The position numbers and the translations under genes were made by a program. The notes beneath the pieces were generated by a model. It saw only the letters and a list, made by a program, of their open reading frames with translations, was not told the DNA's origin and did not search any database. Source: Protopterus annectens (lineage: Eukaryota; Chordata; Ceratodontiformes; Protopteridae). Taken from it: DNA of 64,000 nucleotides. This document shows positions 1-10,117 of the stretch, in pieces. Every line of letters starts with the position of its first letter. Positions within the stretch are counted from its first letter, which is position 1. The stretch is taken from positions 1,120,195,407 through 1,120,259,406 of the forward strand of contig NC_056733.1 in NCBI RefSeq assembly GCF_019279795.1, given 5' to 3'.

Positions 1-57
1 TAAAGTATTTGCCTTCCAGACACAAAGTACAGGGTTTGATTCTCACCTTTGTTGGCA

Positions 58-116
58 TTTGCCAGGCTTAAAATATCCCACAAGGCAGCTAGCCTAATAT
101 TTGCCTATAAACCTTA
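58..116 (+). repeat. CR1-type LINE 3' tail remnant
   Basis: The stretch reads as a decayed version of the 3' end shared by the CR1 copies in this window: a 'ggcttaaaat' block, a 'gccctagggcag'-like block, then 'agcctaatat' and an 'cctataaacc' end. The same order is seen at about 21650-21727 and in reverse at 28276-28330. No coding part is attached, so it is a short 5'-truncated insertion or the edge of an older one. Confidence 0.45.
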
Positions 117-164
117 GACTCTGATTATTTTATCCACAAAGTTTAAAAAAGCACACTTTGAAAA

Positions 165-896
165 CTTTTAGATTATTATTAGCAGTAGTAGTAGTAGCAG
201 TTGTAGTAGTAGTAGTAGTAGTAGCGGTAGTTGCAGTACTAGTAATAGTAGTAGTTTTAAAATCAGTAGTAGTAGCAGTAGTAGTAGTACGAGTAATAGT
301 ACTAGCAATAGCAGTACTAGTAATAGTCTTAGTAGCAGTAGTACGAATAGTAGTAAGAGTAGAAGTAATAGCAGCAGTGGTAATAATAGTAGTAGTAGCT
401 GTAGTAGTAGCACTAGCAGTAGTAGTTGCAGAAATAGTAACATTAGCAGTAGCAGTAGTAATAACAGTAGTCATAATCATAGCAGTAGTCATAGCAGTGT
501 AGCTGCAATAATAGTAGCGGTAGTAGTACTAGTAGAAGTAGCAGTAGCCATTGTAGCAGTTATAAAATAGCAGTAGTAGTACTAGCAGTAGTAGCTGCAG
601 TAATAGCAGCAATAGCAGCAGTAGCAGTAGTCATAGTAGTACTTATAGTCTTAGCAGTAGTAGTAGCAGAAGTAGTACTAATAGTAGTAGTTGCAGTAAT
701 AGTAGTATAACGTAGTACCAGTAGTAGCTGTAGCAGTAGCAGCAGCAATAGTAATAGTACTAGTAGTAATAGTCACTGTAGTAGTAACAGTAGCAGTAGT
801 AGCATCAGCAGCATACTAGTAGCAGTAGTGGTAGTAGTAATAGTAGTAGCAGTAGTAGTAGCAGTACTGGTAGTAGGAATAGTAGTAGTAGAAGAA
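165..896. repeat. Long imperfect trinucleotide repeat (GTA/GCA)n
   Basis: About 730 bp made almost only of GTA and GCA triplets with scattered point changes and a few phase slips (for example near 255-262 and 710-718). All long open frames across it are low-complexity Val/Leu/Thr/Ala strings, which come from the repeat and not from a gene. The even scatter of interruptions suggests an old array rather than a recently expanded pure tract. Confidence 0.95.
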
Positions 897-1134
897 ATGG
901 CAGAAATGTACTTGTTAGTGCATAGTTTCTAGTTATTGTCTGGGTGAATTATGCATGCTATCCTTTTATCTGCATAGGATTCTTTTGAGTGTTCCAATAT
1001 TCTTTTACCTTTCAAATGCAAGTTAGCTGCCCTAAAATGTTCCTATGTTTGCATTGTGAGTATTTTATGAAGTCACACTGGTAAGGGATCTTTTGGCTTG
1101 TGAGATTTAACTTCTTAAGATAAAATATACAACT

Positions 1135-1136
1135 TT

Positions 1137-1220
<84 letters not shown>
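1135..1220. repeat. (CT)n followed by (TA)n microsatellite
   Basis: About 25 bp of CT dinucleotides pass directly into about 58 bp of TA dinucleotides, followed by a short CACACA stub. It abuts the 3' end of the Penelope-like element that begins just to the right. Confidence 0.95.
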
Positions 1221-1224
<4 letters not shown>

Positions 1225-1349
1225 AAGAGAAAAGAAACAAACAGCAGCCAAAAGTCACTCAGATAAACAATATACAAATGTAGAAACATAACTCCAAGTG
1301 ACGACCACAGCTATTAACATGCAAACTTTAATAAAGAACAAATGAAGTT

Positions 1350-1388
1350 GGATAAGTACTTTCACACAGTGCGTGCTTCCTCAGCTCC
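1350..1388 (-). ncRNA. Hammerhead-like motif in PLE copy 1 3' region
   Basis: On the minus strand CTGAGGA is followed by an A, a GCAC/GTGT hairpin arm pair, GAAA, then GTACTT. The flanking TGGAG and ATCCA can pair except at one position. This is the arrangement of a type I hammerhead with a tiny stem III, which is known from Penelope-like elements. The extra A after CTGAGGA is not canonical, so self-cleavage is uncertain. Confidence 0.35.
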
Positions 1389-1464
1389 ATAAAGACAAGT
1401 AAAACAATTGAGGTTATATTACAATCCATTAATCAAAACAGCCAATAAAAAACAAGGAATTAGC

Positions 1465-2235
1465 TCACCGATGAGATCTTCTTTTCTTTAATGCAGGTTT
1501 TAAAGGGATAATAGAGTTGATACCTAGTAATGTATTTGCCTGCAATCTAGCTATCCATTGCATTTCTGCTAATTCTACTTTGTTATTTAAATCACCTCCC
1601 CTTATATCTATTGGAATTAGCTGTATCACTGTAAAATCAAAAGCATGCCCCTCATTTGCAGATATATGCTTAGCCAAAGCATTCAGTAAATTCCTATTTC
1701 TAATGTCACATAAATGCTGTAAGATCCTAGTTGTTTTACCTATGTAAAAGGAGGCACGCAATTTACATTGTGCCAGGTAAACTAAATTCTTAGACCTGCA
1801 ATCTACATAGAAATTAAAGGAATAATTATAATTTGTATAAAGATGTATAAAGGTATTCCTCTTAGAAATATTAGGGCAAGCCTTGCAATTCCTACAGGGA
1901 TAAGTGCCGTGTCTAGTCGAGGTCACAAGGGGAGCATTACTAATATAATAGCAAAGTTGTCTTTTTAATGACAAATTGTTCTTAAATGTATACCTAGGTT
2001 TATCACCTACTATTGCTTTAATCTGGTCATTAGATGATAAAATAGGCCAGTTCTTACTTATAATATCACATACCTTATGACAATTGCTATTATATGTAAT
2101 AGGAAGCCTAAGGGTATTACTCAAAGAAGAAGAATTACCAACCCCAGACCTATGTGTCATCCTTGATTCATAATCATTACCTGCCCTGCTAAAGAAAGGT
2201 TTGCCAATAGTATTACACATATCTTTTAACCTCAT
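1465..2235 (-). pseudogene. PLE copy 1: linker plus GIY-YIG endonuclease part
   Basis: An open frame of 256 codons forms the C-terminal part of the Penelope-like protein. The first half is the linker between RT and nuclease. A cysteine-rich patch (CRNCKACPN) precedes NLVYLAQC and FYIGKT, the two halves of the GIY-YIG signature, followed by the R-rich helix. The end reads WIARLQANTLLGIN, matching WIIKLRGDRTPGLN in copy 2. The two copies are clearly the same family but well diverged, so they are different subfamilies or ages. It is not a host gene; a host GIY-YIG protein would not carry the PLE linker. Its upstream RT lies in other frames, so it is a fossil fragment. Confidence 0.8.
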
Positions 2236-2735
2236 ATGAAATTCTGTCTAATTCTTGCAATTTGTATCCTCTTTCCATTAAATCGACCTCCAAATTAGCA
2301 GATGCTCCTATATATTCTTTATCCTTCGTATGTAGTCTAGACATCCTTAAGAACTGACCTTTGGTTATGTTATTAAATACATGCTTTGGATGCATACTAG
2401 ATCGATGCAAAAGAGCATTTTCTAAAAAGAGAGCACTGAATCATACCATTAGTTATAGCAAGATTAACATCCAAAAATGCAATCTGCTGACTTGAATAAT
2501 TTAAAACAAACCTAAAACAAGTACTATGCTGTTCTAAGTACTCTACAAAGTGTTGCAGCTCTATATTAGTGCCTTGCCACAAAATAAAAATGTCATCCAC
2601 AAACTTTTTGTAACAGAGAAGGTGTGGAGTAAAGACATGATTAGATAGGACCACCTTACTCTCTCAGTCAGTCAGCACAAGGTTGGCGTAACTGTTAGCG
2701 CAAAGGGTCTCCATGGCTACACCAAGCTTCTGCAT
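2213..2735 (-). pseudogene. PLE copy 1: RT catalytic core (motifs B and C) and thumb
   Basis: Two overlapping frames (2213-2410 and 2397-2654) carry KFVDDIFILW, the catalytic Asp-Asp of motif C, then FLDVN and the block MHPKHVF-x-IT-KGQFLRMSRL that matches copy 2. Just upstream, about 2680-2735 reads GVAMETLCANSYAN, motif B. Copy 2 has GVAMGTPYANSYAN, so a glycine of the motif is Glu here. The frame changes several times in about 520 bp, so no functional RT can be made from this copy. Confidence 0.7.
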
Positions 2736-3064
2736 GCAAACAACATCCTTAAATACAGACATTATTTTCTAAGACTAAATCAAGCAATGCTCCTATCAAA
2801 TCTATATATGACAGTGTATACTCAGTGTTCTCACTTAAAAAAAATGCTTCACTGATTCTACCCCTAAATCATGAGGTATCACAGTGAACAGAGTACGAAT
2901 ATCCATAGTAGCCAATAGAACATCTGTATCAAATGGACCATGATGCCTGGTATGATTGCCAAGAGTACATAAAAAATGTTCAGTATCCCTTACAACCACT
3001 GTTGCTTTTTGTAATGGCTCTTTCAGCTGACTTTCAATAAAAATAGAAATAAATCCAGTTATCC

Positions 3065-3435
3065 GGGTCTATGTTATAACAGCGAATGATCAAAAGATCG
3101 AACGCTGTTATAGCGACCACAAAAGAACGAGAACAAAAAGAGCGAACAGCCAGAACAGCAAATTTATTTCCCACGGAAAAATTTCTCTGTTCCCAAAAAA
3201 AAAAAAAAAACACTATTTTACGTGGGAGGCTTCACACCCCCACTACTTAAATATACCAACTCCGAGATCACACTACAGTGCTAAAAACAGCAAAGTGATG
3301 GAAGCAGCCAAGCAACTTCTTTTCCAGGGAAAGAATTTGCTTAAAAGCCACTTTGTCATTTTGCGTTTTTGACATTTACAGTTCGACGAAGACACATTCG
3401 ACATAATACGTCGTTGTTCTTCTGACAGGAACCCC
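3065..3435. mobile_element. Small non-autonomous DNA transposon (GGGTCTAT family), copy 1
   Basis: It starts GGGTCTATGTTATAAC, the same start as the element at 45115-45418, and lies inside the PLE RT. Flanking octamers AGTTATCC and AGTTACCC match at 7 of 8 positions, as expected for an 8-bp target duplication. An inner block around 3215-3290 (with 'acttaaatataccaactc') is the reverse complement of the matching block in the 45-kb copy, while the start is in the same orientation. There is no coding capacity. 8-bp duplications fit hAT, P or Merlin; the class is open. Confidence 0.55.
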
Positions 3436-3845
3436 AGTTACCCAACCACGTCCTGAAACTATAGGATGTAGTGGTGGGTTCAGCAGGGGATTTATGTACC
3501 TTAGGCAGGCCATGAATAGTGGGAATCAAAGGCTTATCCACATACATAAAATCATAAGTTTCCTTAGTTAAAAAAGAAGTCAGCAATAAATCATATAAAA
3601 AAATCATATACTAATTTCACAATGCAATCAGCTTCAATCTTGGAAATAACAGCATATGTCACAGAATCATTTAACATTTCCACCATAGTATTCACATAAT
3701 AAACAGAGTCTAATGAAACAACTGCCCCTCCTTTGTCAGCTGGGCGTATAGCAATCCTAGGGTCATTGTGTAATTGTTGTAGTGCTATTTGCTCATCCCT
3801 TGTTAAATTAAAAAATGTATTAGGAGTCCCCATTAAAAGAATCAA
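3436..3845 (-). pseudogene. PLE copy 1: RT N-terminal region
   Basis: The minus strand gives a block with LQQLHNDPRIAIRPADKGG (3591-3845), followed by DKPLIPTIHGLPKVHKSP (in 3356-3607). Both are landmark N-terminal RT blocks of Penelope-like elements, and are the very part missing from the 5'-truncated copy 2. The frame shifts between the two, and a small DNA transposon interrupts what follows. These blocks set the orientation and make the family call firm. Confidence 0.75.
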
Positions 3846-4029
3846 ATATCTACTTCTCGCATACTTTCACAAAAATATGAATTGTCGAAGATAACTGGGG
3901 ATTGTAGAAACTCGAATGCTTCAGGAGATTAGCTGATGCAGTAATATTATTAGGATACAAGAGTTTTAGGGCTACATTCCTTGCAAAAAGCTTAACGTCT
4001 ACTATAACATCACTAAATTGCAATGTACA

Positions 4030-4211
4030 CGTAGCCAGCCTTAGGCATAGGCCAACTAGGCGGCTGCCAAGGGCACCGCTTTAGTAGGGGCACTTTTCCA
4101 GTATTTATATGGTGTAGGTAGACCAGGATGGGGGCACTAGGTGGTGTGGTGTGGGGTGCCGCGGTGCCCTTTTGCCTAGGGCACCAGTTGACCTAAGGCC
4201 GCTCCTGGATG
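4030..4211. mobile_element. hAT-like MITE (imperfect inverted repeats)
   Basis: The two ends are inverted copies: the left has 'gccttaggcataggccaact' and the right, reverse complemented, reads CAGGAGCGGCCTTAGGTCAA. The CAGGRGCGGCC-type start is common in hAT non-autonomous elements. The interior is G+C-rich and non-coding. A clean 8-bp target duplication is not visible, which limits confidence. Confidence 0.45.
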
Positions 4212-4490
4212 CACAAGCTGGTACAAAGCTCAGCCCTTTGTTCAAAAGATTCAGTTGCGATGTAGTTAAAATCAACGGGGATAAGTTCACAACTAAAGCT
4301 GATTGTTCTTGTAGCGTGTGCCTTCCATCAGGTCCTCCTCTTCTAACGATGTCTTCCGGCCTTGACTGTAGAGATGCTCTTCTCTCTGTGATTGTATATA
4401 TATTATGTTCCTCCAGCATTCCAAGGACTTCCTCATTGTTTTGCACTTTGACTTGTTAACTAAATCATTCACTTTGCTCTGCAGCAATTA

Positions 4491-5140
4491 ACAAGTTGTT
4501 ATCAAACAAGTCAGTTGTCTAAGTCAAATTGTTTGTGACATGTTTTTTCTTGACCTACATGTCTATTGCTCAGAACTATATGGAGCACAGCCGTGTAAAT
4601 TTCAAAGTCTACTTGTGTTATCACCAAACACACCCTTGTAAAGGTGTTTTGAATTCATCTAAAATTACTTCCATTTTGCAAATTTATACCTTGCCCCTCT
4701 GTTAATTTATTTTCTTCACTTTTGTCTCTTTTACTCTGTCTTTTATAATTTATATTTTAAAAGCTTCTCCTTCCTCTTCTGCTTCATTTTTTTCTATTTT
4801 CTTCTACTTAAATAAAGTGCATTTTACTTCGGTGTCCCATATCTTTTAATCATGTTACAATTTTTATAGTCTACAGCTTTAAAAAAGCCAGTTTACTACT
4901 AATCATCTTAAACAATGTTCATCTGCATCTAGAGACTAAAACTATGAAACTCTGCTATTTTAATAAATCTGTTCTCTTTAAACATACTCTGTGTCTCCAG
5001 ACATTTTAAACCTAAATCTGACATCCTTCTTGTTAACTGTCTGTGCCAAACGTTTAATTTTCCTTTTGAAGTTTAAAACATTATTTTATTCTGCTAACAT
5101 TTTGCTGACTTACATTGTCCTTCTTCAAACTCAGCCTGCG
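4491..5140. other. No recognisable feature
   Basis: AT-rich sequence with pyrimidine-rich patches around 4720-4810. I see no coding frame, repeat ends or RNA gene. Confidence 0.5.
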
Positions 5141-5144
5141 AGCA

Positions 5145-5282
5145 CTGTCTAGTTAAATGACTTACTCAGAGTCTCACACTAGGCAAGTGGATGCTAAGGG
5201 AATCAAACTCTGAACTTCAAGAAGTACCAAGCTAACAGCTCATAGCCTTAATCCTCATCTGTAACTGCCAAGAGAAGGCGCT
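5145..5282 (-). repeat. MIR/CORE-like SINE
   Basis: The order 'ttaaatgacttactcagagtc', 'caagtggatg', 'aatcaaactctga', 'gctcatagcctta' is the reverse of a tRNA-headed MIR-type SINE, whose core reads 'gacc..gggcaagtcacttaac' on the other strand. A clearer relative lies at 40360-40480. Confidence 0.5.
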
Positions 5283-5289
5283 TAAGGTT

Positions 5290-5663
5290 TTAAAAGAAGA
5301 TAAGGCACAGATGTCAGGTGGACTCCCACCTAAGATTTTTAAAACACCCAGCTGGAGTTTTGCTGGGTCCCTTGTTGGTCTTTTTTCAGCAAATCATTTC
5401 ATATGGGGATTATACCTGAAGACTGGTGAAGGATAACAGAGCACATCTATGACACTGTTCAAGAAGAACCTGGATGAGTGGATGGGGCACCATAAATTCT
5501 TACCAGGGATAGTGTCCACAACCCTCTTGGACATGGGCAGCCATCACTAAAGGCAATCTTGCGTATTGACTAGTACCTCTGTAGTACTTGGGTTGAAACA
5601 GCTAGGTTTAAAATGACCTCCGGGTTGATAGCCTAGTAATCTCCTATGATCCTATGATGCTAT
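5290..5663 (+). mobile_element. CR1-type LINE relic with large internal deletion
   Basis: From 5290 the plus strand still encodes a GGLPPKIFKT-like RT start block. From about 5455 it jumps to the C-terminal 'LFKKNLDEWMGH' block seen at the end of every CR1 copy here, followed by the 3' UTR and a CCTATGAT-type tail at about 5640-5663. The whole middle of the RT is missing. The tail matches the 8-bp CR1 terminal repeat style. Confidence 0.6.
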
Positions 5664-6094
5664 AAGAGGAACACTCTAGTAGCCTGAGTAGCTATAACCT
5701 TACTAGTTTGATTACTGTTACAGAGAAAGCTGTGCCATGAGGGTCGGTTTAGTAGCTGACATATTCTGTTACCTGACACAGGTAGCAATAAGGTATTACA
5801 GTACTGTGGTAGTGTCCCCACCTGGAGCCCTAATTATTACAAGCCTATAAATAACTAGTGGTTGAGATATGTCTTGTTAACAAGCACAATTTTCATGCAT
5901 ACATTTTGCTTCATGAAAAAAAAAAAACATAAATATAATTCAAAACAATCACATAGGGTACAATATATTTAAAACAATCAGAAAAGTGAATTCAGAAGCA
6001 TATATTTATTTCTGAATGACCCTGAATAAAAAGGTGGGGCCCATGGACTAAAAACAGCTGGGGCCCAAGATACACTTAATTTGTCACTGTAGAT
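5664..6094. other. No recognisable feature
   Basis: There is an A-run near 5921-5930. Otherwise the sequence is unassigned, and no ends or coding blocks are seen. Confidence 0.45.
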
Positions 6095-7302
6095 TACACA
6101 AGAGTAATCACGGCTCCTCAGTTCTGGCTCTCCTTATATGGGATTCCCTCCCCCTAAATATTCTCTCCATCTGGAAGATATCCCATGTCATCCCACTCCA
6201 TAAAGGGAGCAGCTCTAATGAACTTTCAAACTATAGACCCATAGCTATTCTGTCGCCCTTGGCTAAAATTATGGAAAAATGCATCCACAATCAACTCCTG
6301 AACTATCTTATCCATAATAATCTTCTAGCCAACACCCAACATGGCTTTAGACCATTCCATAGTACAACGTCAGCCCTCCTCTCCTTCTCTAACATCATCA
6401 ACCAACACCGAAACAATAATAAACTTTCCCCTGCTGTCTTTCTCGATCTTTCAAAAGCCTTTGATATGGTAAACCACCAAATACTCATAAACACTTTGAA
6501 ATCCATCTCCCTAGAAGACCAGGCCATCCAGTGGTTTCAATCATATCTCAGTAGTAGACAATAGGCTGTTCTATGGCAGAGCAAACTATCCACCCTTTTA
6601 CCCATCACCCTTGGAGTACCCCAATGCTCCATACTAGGTCCACTATTATTTTCCATTTTCATCAATGATTTGTATAAGGTCATCCCAAATGCAACATGCA
6701 TTCAATATGCGGATGACTCCACTTTAGTGTGCTCTGACACTTCACCTACAGAGTTGCAGATTCTATCCCAAAATACTTTTAACACAGTTAAAAATTGCCT
6801 TGGAATTCTCTTCCTGTTAATCTTACATCTGAACTCTCTCTACCTCAATTCAAGAAAAGTCTGATTCAGTACTTTAAAAAAACAATGGCTATGTTGTTGT
6901 CCTAATCCAGACTAACCCTAACCATCACTAGTGTGCACATGGAGGACTTTTGCATACACTTTATTGTTTCTTAACTTACAAATCTTATGATCTCCTTGGA
7001 TCTACTACCAGGTTAGCCTACTAGGCATTCAATACCCTATCATTCTTAAAAACATTGTCTAGAATTTTCTGAGTAAAAATGTAATAATTTGTTTGTGTAT
7101 CTGTTTTTGTGTTTGTTTACATCTGTGTAAAAATCCTTTTATTTGTGTTTTATTTTGTGTTTTAAACTGTAAAAATTTAACAGTTTGTTGAATGTCTTTT
7201 TGGAGCTTTTCTCCACGGGTCTGTGCTGAAAATGGACATATATCCAGTCGGACTATCCCAGTAAGCAAATGTAAAATAAATAAATAAATAAAATAAATAT
7301 GA
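6095..7302 (+). mobile_element. L2-like LINE, internally deleted
   Basis: RT blocks run from about 6175 (ISHVIPLHKGSSSNELSNYR) through to the FADD-equivalent QYADDSTLVC near 6710. A C-terminal 'PQFKKSLIQYFKKTM' block follows at about 6845, far too close, so several hundred bases of RT are missing. The 3' end at 7200-7302 has 'ggagcttttctcc', 'tgctgaaaatgg', 'cagtcgga' and a (TAAA)n tail. The same tail recurs at about 36166-36250. Confidence 0.7.
6259..6864 (+). pseudogene. L2-like LINE reverse transcriptase fragment
   Basis: Frame 6259-6564 carries LAxxxEKC, QHGFRPFHSTTSALL and VFLDLSKAFDMVNH, which is RT motif A with its Asp and Phe. After a stop it continues with LGVPQCSILGPLLFSIFIND (motif B) and QYADDSTLV (motif C, two Asp). 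The motif spacing is normal for non-LTR RTs of the L2/CR1 side of the tree, but the sequence is clearly different from the CR1 copies here (HGFRPFHSTT versus FGFVKGRSC). With a stop between motifs A and B and a deleted C-terminal half, it is dead. Nimb- or Daphne-like clades cannot be excluded from motifs alone. Confidence 0.7.
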
Positions 7303-8085
7303 ATTTGCTCTCCACATGCCAGAAATTTTATAATTAGCCAAAAAAATTCTTCAAGCAGGGGCCATTTGTGTATTTTATAAGAAAGTAGTTTTCATTGAAA
7401 TCACCTTGGAGCAAGTCTTAGAATCCATGTACAAGTTGCATTCTCATCAGTGCCCAGTATGTGTTATCTGAGCATCGACTTAAACTGGTCAACCTCAGCC
7501 TATCCACAGAGTTTGTCCCTGATGTCCAGAGAACAACCAATGTGAATTTTCTACAGTATGATGGCCCCTTTATAGACTGGGGTAATGATAAGTCCATCAG
7601 TGTCAATAGCCTTATATTAGCAAAGCCGTGAAAGTCATAACATAACTCATTTATGCAGACACAAGCAAGTTATTCCTTTATTCTCACATTCTCTCATCAC
7701 ATTTGCACTATATTCAGGGAATTCTTCTATCCATCCCAGTTAATTTTCAAAGGAATATCTTCAAAATCTAGAGAAGTCAACTTACCCCATACTCTTCTTT
7801 TAGCAGATCCGTCATAAAATACACTGCCCCCTTAGTATGTACAATCCAATTTTATCACTCAACTTGAAAGGCCCATTGATTTTAAACAAGAAATTAAAGG
7901 CCCTAAAATCCTTCAATTATCCCAAAAGATTTGCAATACTCTCTCCTTATACTCAGTAGTATGGCTACTCCAAGGTGATCTGTGTCCCACCTTTTGTGCC
8001 ATGAAAGACCCAGTTCTATCTGAGTTCCTATTTCTTCACAAAACCAGTGGCTCTACAAGCACCCATAATGGGGACCTAAATTTAC
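7303..8085. other. No recognisable feature
   Basis: The short open frames here are not conserved-looking. There are no repeat ends. Confidence 0.45.
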
Positions 8086-8089
8086 ACCA

Positions 8090-8262
8090 GTGAATAAACA
8101 AGACATGTTGGGGGGGACAGGTTCCTTACTCAATGTATTCCCAGCCTATGAAATAAGTTACCACTACAGGTCAAGCAACGTAGGACTTTTTGTTGCCTTT
8201 AAGGCTAATCTTGATGACTAGATGGGCATTACATAGCTATGGCAGGGCGAGTATGGGCAACT
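8090..8262 (+). repeat. Possible CR1-type LINE C-terminal relic
   Basis: Around 8190-8230 the plus strand reads FKANLDD-stop-MGIT, resembling the FKRNLDEWMG block that ends the CR1 RTs of this window. The preceding sequence is decayed. A G-run follows at 8267-8277. Confidence 0.35.
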
Positions 8263-8383
8263 GTTGGGGGGGGGGGGGTGATCCATTAGCCTGTCTAAAT
8301 CTTTCTTAATGCAATCCCGGGTTTTAAAAGCCAGTATTGCATTTGCTGTCAAACCTGAGTGCTGTAGTGCTCTGTTTTTGGTT

Positions 8384-8670
8384 AAACTGTAGCAACTGCT
8401 TGCTGCATTATCAAAAATAGTTTGCAACAGTTTAAAAGTGGAAAAAAAAGAGTGCTGTAGCATTTCTTGCAGACAGGTTATAAACTGCAGTAACTGTTTG
8501 CTACATTTGTAGGAAGCAGTTTACTACAGTTTAAAAAGAAGATTTTTTTTAACTAAAACATCAGTGATGTAGCACTCTTTGCAGGCAGGTTATAAACTGT
8601 AGCAACTGTTTACTACATTTGTAGCAAAGAGTTTGCTACACTTTAAAAAGAAGAAATTATTATTTTTTAA
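8384..8670. repeat. Tandem repeat, about 2.7 units of 98-111 bp
   Basis: Units begin at 8384, 8482 and 8593, each with 'aaactg(t/c)ag(c/t)aactg', then a 'gttt(g/a)c(a/t)ac(a/t)(g/c)ttt' block, then 'gtagca(t/c)t(t/c)(t/c)ttgca'. Unit 1 contains the 78-bp stretch that is copied exactly at 13101-13178. Confidence 0.7.
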
Positions 8671-9125
8671 ATACAATATGTTGAAATGGGTTGGGGGCAG
8701 GGCACAGAAAAGGGATATGAATGACTGGGGTAGTGGTGGGCCATGTTGTGCATCTGGCCACGTGCCAGTAAAAGGAACTCTGAACATCCATTTAGTTTGT
8801 GCTCTTCAACTGAAGAGCTGGGGGGTTGATAGATCTAACTGTAATAAGCTGATTGCTTACAGTGTAGTGGTCAGCTTATTACAGTGAAATGCTTTTTTTT
8901 TTGCTTGTTTGCTGAGGGGGTGGGGTGTTGGTTCATAGTATTGGCCCATTGAATCAGCTAGGCCTCTGTGGATGGGTTGACACAAATTTACACCAGAGTT
9001 ATCATTTAGGGCCCTGCTTGGTTTTGGAGATGAGCACTGTTAAGTGCTTGTAAAAGGAAGCAAGAAGTGTTATGTGTCTTCATAAAGGTGTATATGATTA
9101 TGCCTCTCATGATACCTATGATTAC
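8671..9125. other. No recognisable feature
   Basis: Unassigned sequence between the tandem repeat and the 3' end of CR1 copy A. Confidence 0.4.
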
Positions 9126-9220
9126 TTAAGTTCATAGGTTCATAGGTAGGTACTAGGCTATCTGCCTGAAGGCATTTATAAGCCTAGCCGGAATGTGTTG
9201 GCTTTTGCCGCCCCCTTAGA

Positions 9221-10109
9221 TTAGTTCCCTGTGCCTCTGTCCAGCAGAGCCATTGAAGTGATCCTCGGGGTACACTTTCTGTTTCCCATCCACTCGTCAA
9301 GGTTTCTCTTGAAGAGGGTTAGTGAGGAGCTCTGCCTAATGTAGACTGGAATCTTGTTCCAGAGCATGGGAAGTCTCTGGGACAGGAATCTATCCCTCCG
9401 CACGTCCAATTTATTGTTGTGGTGAGGTTTAGATCCCTGGAGCATGTGGCTCGAGGGGATATGGTTTTCTTTAGGTGGAGCATACCCATCAATTCTGGGT
9501 TGGACATGGCCTTGTATGTCAGGCAGAGATCACCTCTGAGTAGGCGGTATGCAACCGAGTATAGCTGGAGTTTCTTCAGTCGAGCTGCATAGGGCATCTA
9601 CTTGAGGCCAGTGATCCTCTTGGTGAGGTACTTCTGTGGTCTTTCCAGTTGTTGCAGGTGTCTTGTAAGGTACATCCCAAATGGGGCATTGTACTCTATG
9701 ATGGGTCTGATGAGTGATACGTAGAGGGGCTTAATGACCTCTTTTGATCTGGATGTAAACCCTTTTGTGATTAGGTGGGCCACATAGAAGGATTTTCTAA
9801 CCACTTTGGCAATGTGATTATCAAAGGAGAGGTTACTATCTACTTGGGTCCCCAGATCCCTTATTACATCTTCCATATTTAGGGGTCTACCACCTATGTG
9901 ATAGTTTGTGGGTACTTTGTTTTTTCCAAAAGGGATGACTATGCACTTTTTGGCATTTAGCTTGAGGCCATGGTTTTGACACCAGGTATCTGTCTCAGTG
10001 AGACCCTTTTGGAGGATGTCTGTGTCAGCCGGAGAGTCAATTATAGCCCCTAGTTTGCAGTCATCTGCGAACGTGGTCAGCCATAGTCCTCCTGTGCTTG
10101 CCTGTACCT
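9221..10109 (-). pseudogene. CR1 copy A: C-terminal half of reverse transcriptase
   Basis: Frames 9598-10161 and 9221-9597 carry LTTFADDCKLG (motif C, the two catalytic Asp), LKLNAKKC, LGTQVDSNLSFDNHI (motif D/E region), IEYNAPFGMYLTRHL and the C-terminal FKRNLDEWMGNRK block. The same blocks in the same order occur in copies B to F, which gives strong internal support. One frame change lies near 9400-9600. The upstream part of the RT is on the far side of the 591-bp transposon. Confidence 0.85.
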
Positions 10110-10117
10110 CTGAGAAG

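Larger units (their letters stand above)
1225..4490 (-). mobile_element. Penelope-like element, copy 1 (old, decayed)
   Basis: Read on the minus strand, this holds the parts of an endonuclease-bearing Penelope-like retroelement in order: an RT N-terminal block with PADKGGAVV (3591-3845), a GLPKVHK block (about 3480-3520), motif B (about 2680-2735), the FVDD motif C (near 2600), and a C-terminal GIY-YIG nuclease (1465-2235). Such elements prime reverse transcription at nicks made by their own nuclease. The copy has several frame breaks, and two small DNA transposons are nested in it (3065-3435 and about 4030-4211). The left edge is close to 1225; the right (5') edge is uncertain and may be anywhere from 4030 to 4490. 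Confidence 0.8.

Noticed and set aside
130-502. Open frames on both strands coding poly-Thr, poly-Val or poly-Leu
   Set aside because: They are read-through of the GTA/GCA repeat and have no start context, domain or composition of a real gene.
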